From: Candidatus Melainabacteria bacterium
GTDB lineage: Bacteria > Cyanobacteriota > Vampirovibrionia > Vampirovibrionales > Vampirovibrionaceae
Length of the DNA: 61,913 nucleotides
Reading direction: 5' to 3'
Assembly (NCBI GenBank): GCA_902168245.1
Contig: CABHPA010000129.1
Location: forward strand, 1-61,913
Shown: positions 61,845 to 61,913 of the stretch, in pieces
Layout of the letters: each line of letters begins with the position of its first letter
How positions within the stretch are numbered: position 1 is the first letter of the stretch
Notes under the pieces: model-generated
The model's input: only the letters and a program-made list of their open reading frames with translations
Databases searched by the model: none
What the model was told of the DNA's origin: nothing
Made by a program: the position numbers and the translations under genes

Positions 61845-61913
61845 CTGTCTCTTATACACATCTCCGAGCCCACGAGACTAAGGCGAATCTCGTATGCCGT
61901 CTTCTGCTTGAAA
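61845..61913 (+). other. Illumina Nextera adapter contamination
   Basis: CTGTCTCTTATACACATCT (61845-61863, Tn5 mosaic end) is followed by CCGAGCCCACGAGAC, the 8-nt index TAAGGCGA (61879-61886, Nextera N701) and ATCTCGTATGCCGTCTTCTG plus CTTG, then AAA. This is the library adapter, not genome. Confidence 0.98.

Overview
The window looks like one end of an assembled contig from a Gram-negative-type bacterium, most plausibly a non-photosynthetic relative of the Cyanobacteria (Melainabacteria/Vampirovibrionia). This is inference. It rests on the mix of an S-layer-homology protein, a HEAT-repeat protein of the phycobilin-lyase-like type, a CcdA/thioredoxin pair, MEP-pathway isoprenoid synthesis (dxr), heptose activation for LPS and Tad/Flp-type pilus parts, with no photosynthesis gene in view. 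There are no rRNA or tRNA genes, CRISPR arrays or intact insertion sequences that I can see. The last 69 bases are Illumina Nextera adapter with an i7 index, so the biological sequence ends at about 61844.

Layout. Bases 1-640 hold a probable structured small RNA on the minus strand and a 31-residue membrane peptide. Bases 860-9400 are rich in signalling: a large CHASE3 hybrid kinase with HPt, a kinase with a degenerate receiver, a NarL-type regulator, and a REC-kinase-REC-HTH fusion whose C-terminal half is a paralogue of that regulator, plus a DHH phosphoesterase. Bases 9565-11090 hold a Cys-rich secreted peptide of the bufferin/HvfA type, the wreck of what looks like its DUF692 (MNIO) modifying enzyme, and a divergent CRP/FNR-type regulator with a palindromic operator between them. 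Bases 11096-20760 carry a DUF429 protein, Tex, a minus-strand run of four genes (GT39 glycosyltransferase, XRE-metallo-beta-lactamase fusion, 3-hydroxyisobutyrate-dehydrogenase-like enzyme, strictosidine-synthase-like propeller) and a DUF4149/TPR pair.

Bases 21000-29700 have an oligopeptide-binding lipoprotein, dxr, a pseudopilin, an Flp-like pilin with a Thr-Pro tail, a TadG-like protein, an EF-hand protein and several small proteins. Bases 30000-38700 have a REC-SpoIIE phosphatase, PcrA/UvrD helicase, a DprA/LOG-like Rossmann protein, an L,D-transpeptidase and several hypotheticals. Bases 39300-53140 have an SLH protein with a VirB10-like tail, a methyltransferase, PepA, the surA-like/rfaE2/rqcH operon, a tyrosine recombinase, a second GT39 enzyme and the thioredoxin-CcdA-exported protein-RsmD operon. 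Bases 53800-61844 have a HEAT protein behind a start-stop uORF, an unknown protein with a Cys-His-Asp papain/transglutaminase-like pattern, a sugar transferase, a GH8 glucanase, a 5'-nucleotidase, an exported protein and a truncated reading frame.

Many genes work at the cell surface: exopolysaccharide and glycan synthesis (two GT39 enzymes, sugar transferase, GH8), pili, peptidoglycan cross-linking, S-layer/outer-membrane attachment, and periplasmic thiol and metal chemistry. They sit beside unusually dense phosphorelay signalling. The most interesting locus is the bufferin-like peptide at about 9.6-10.3 kb.
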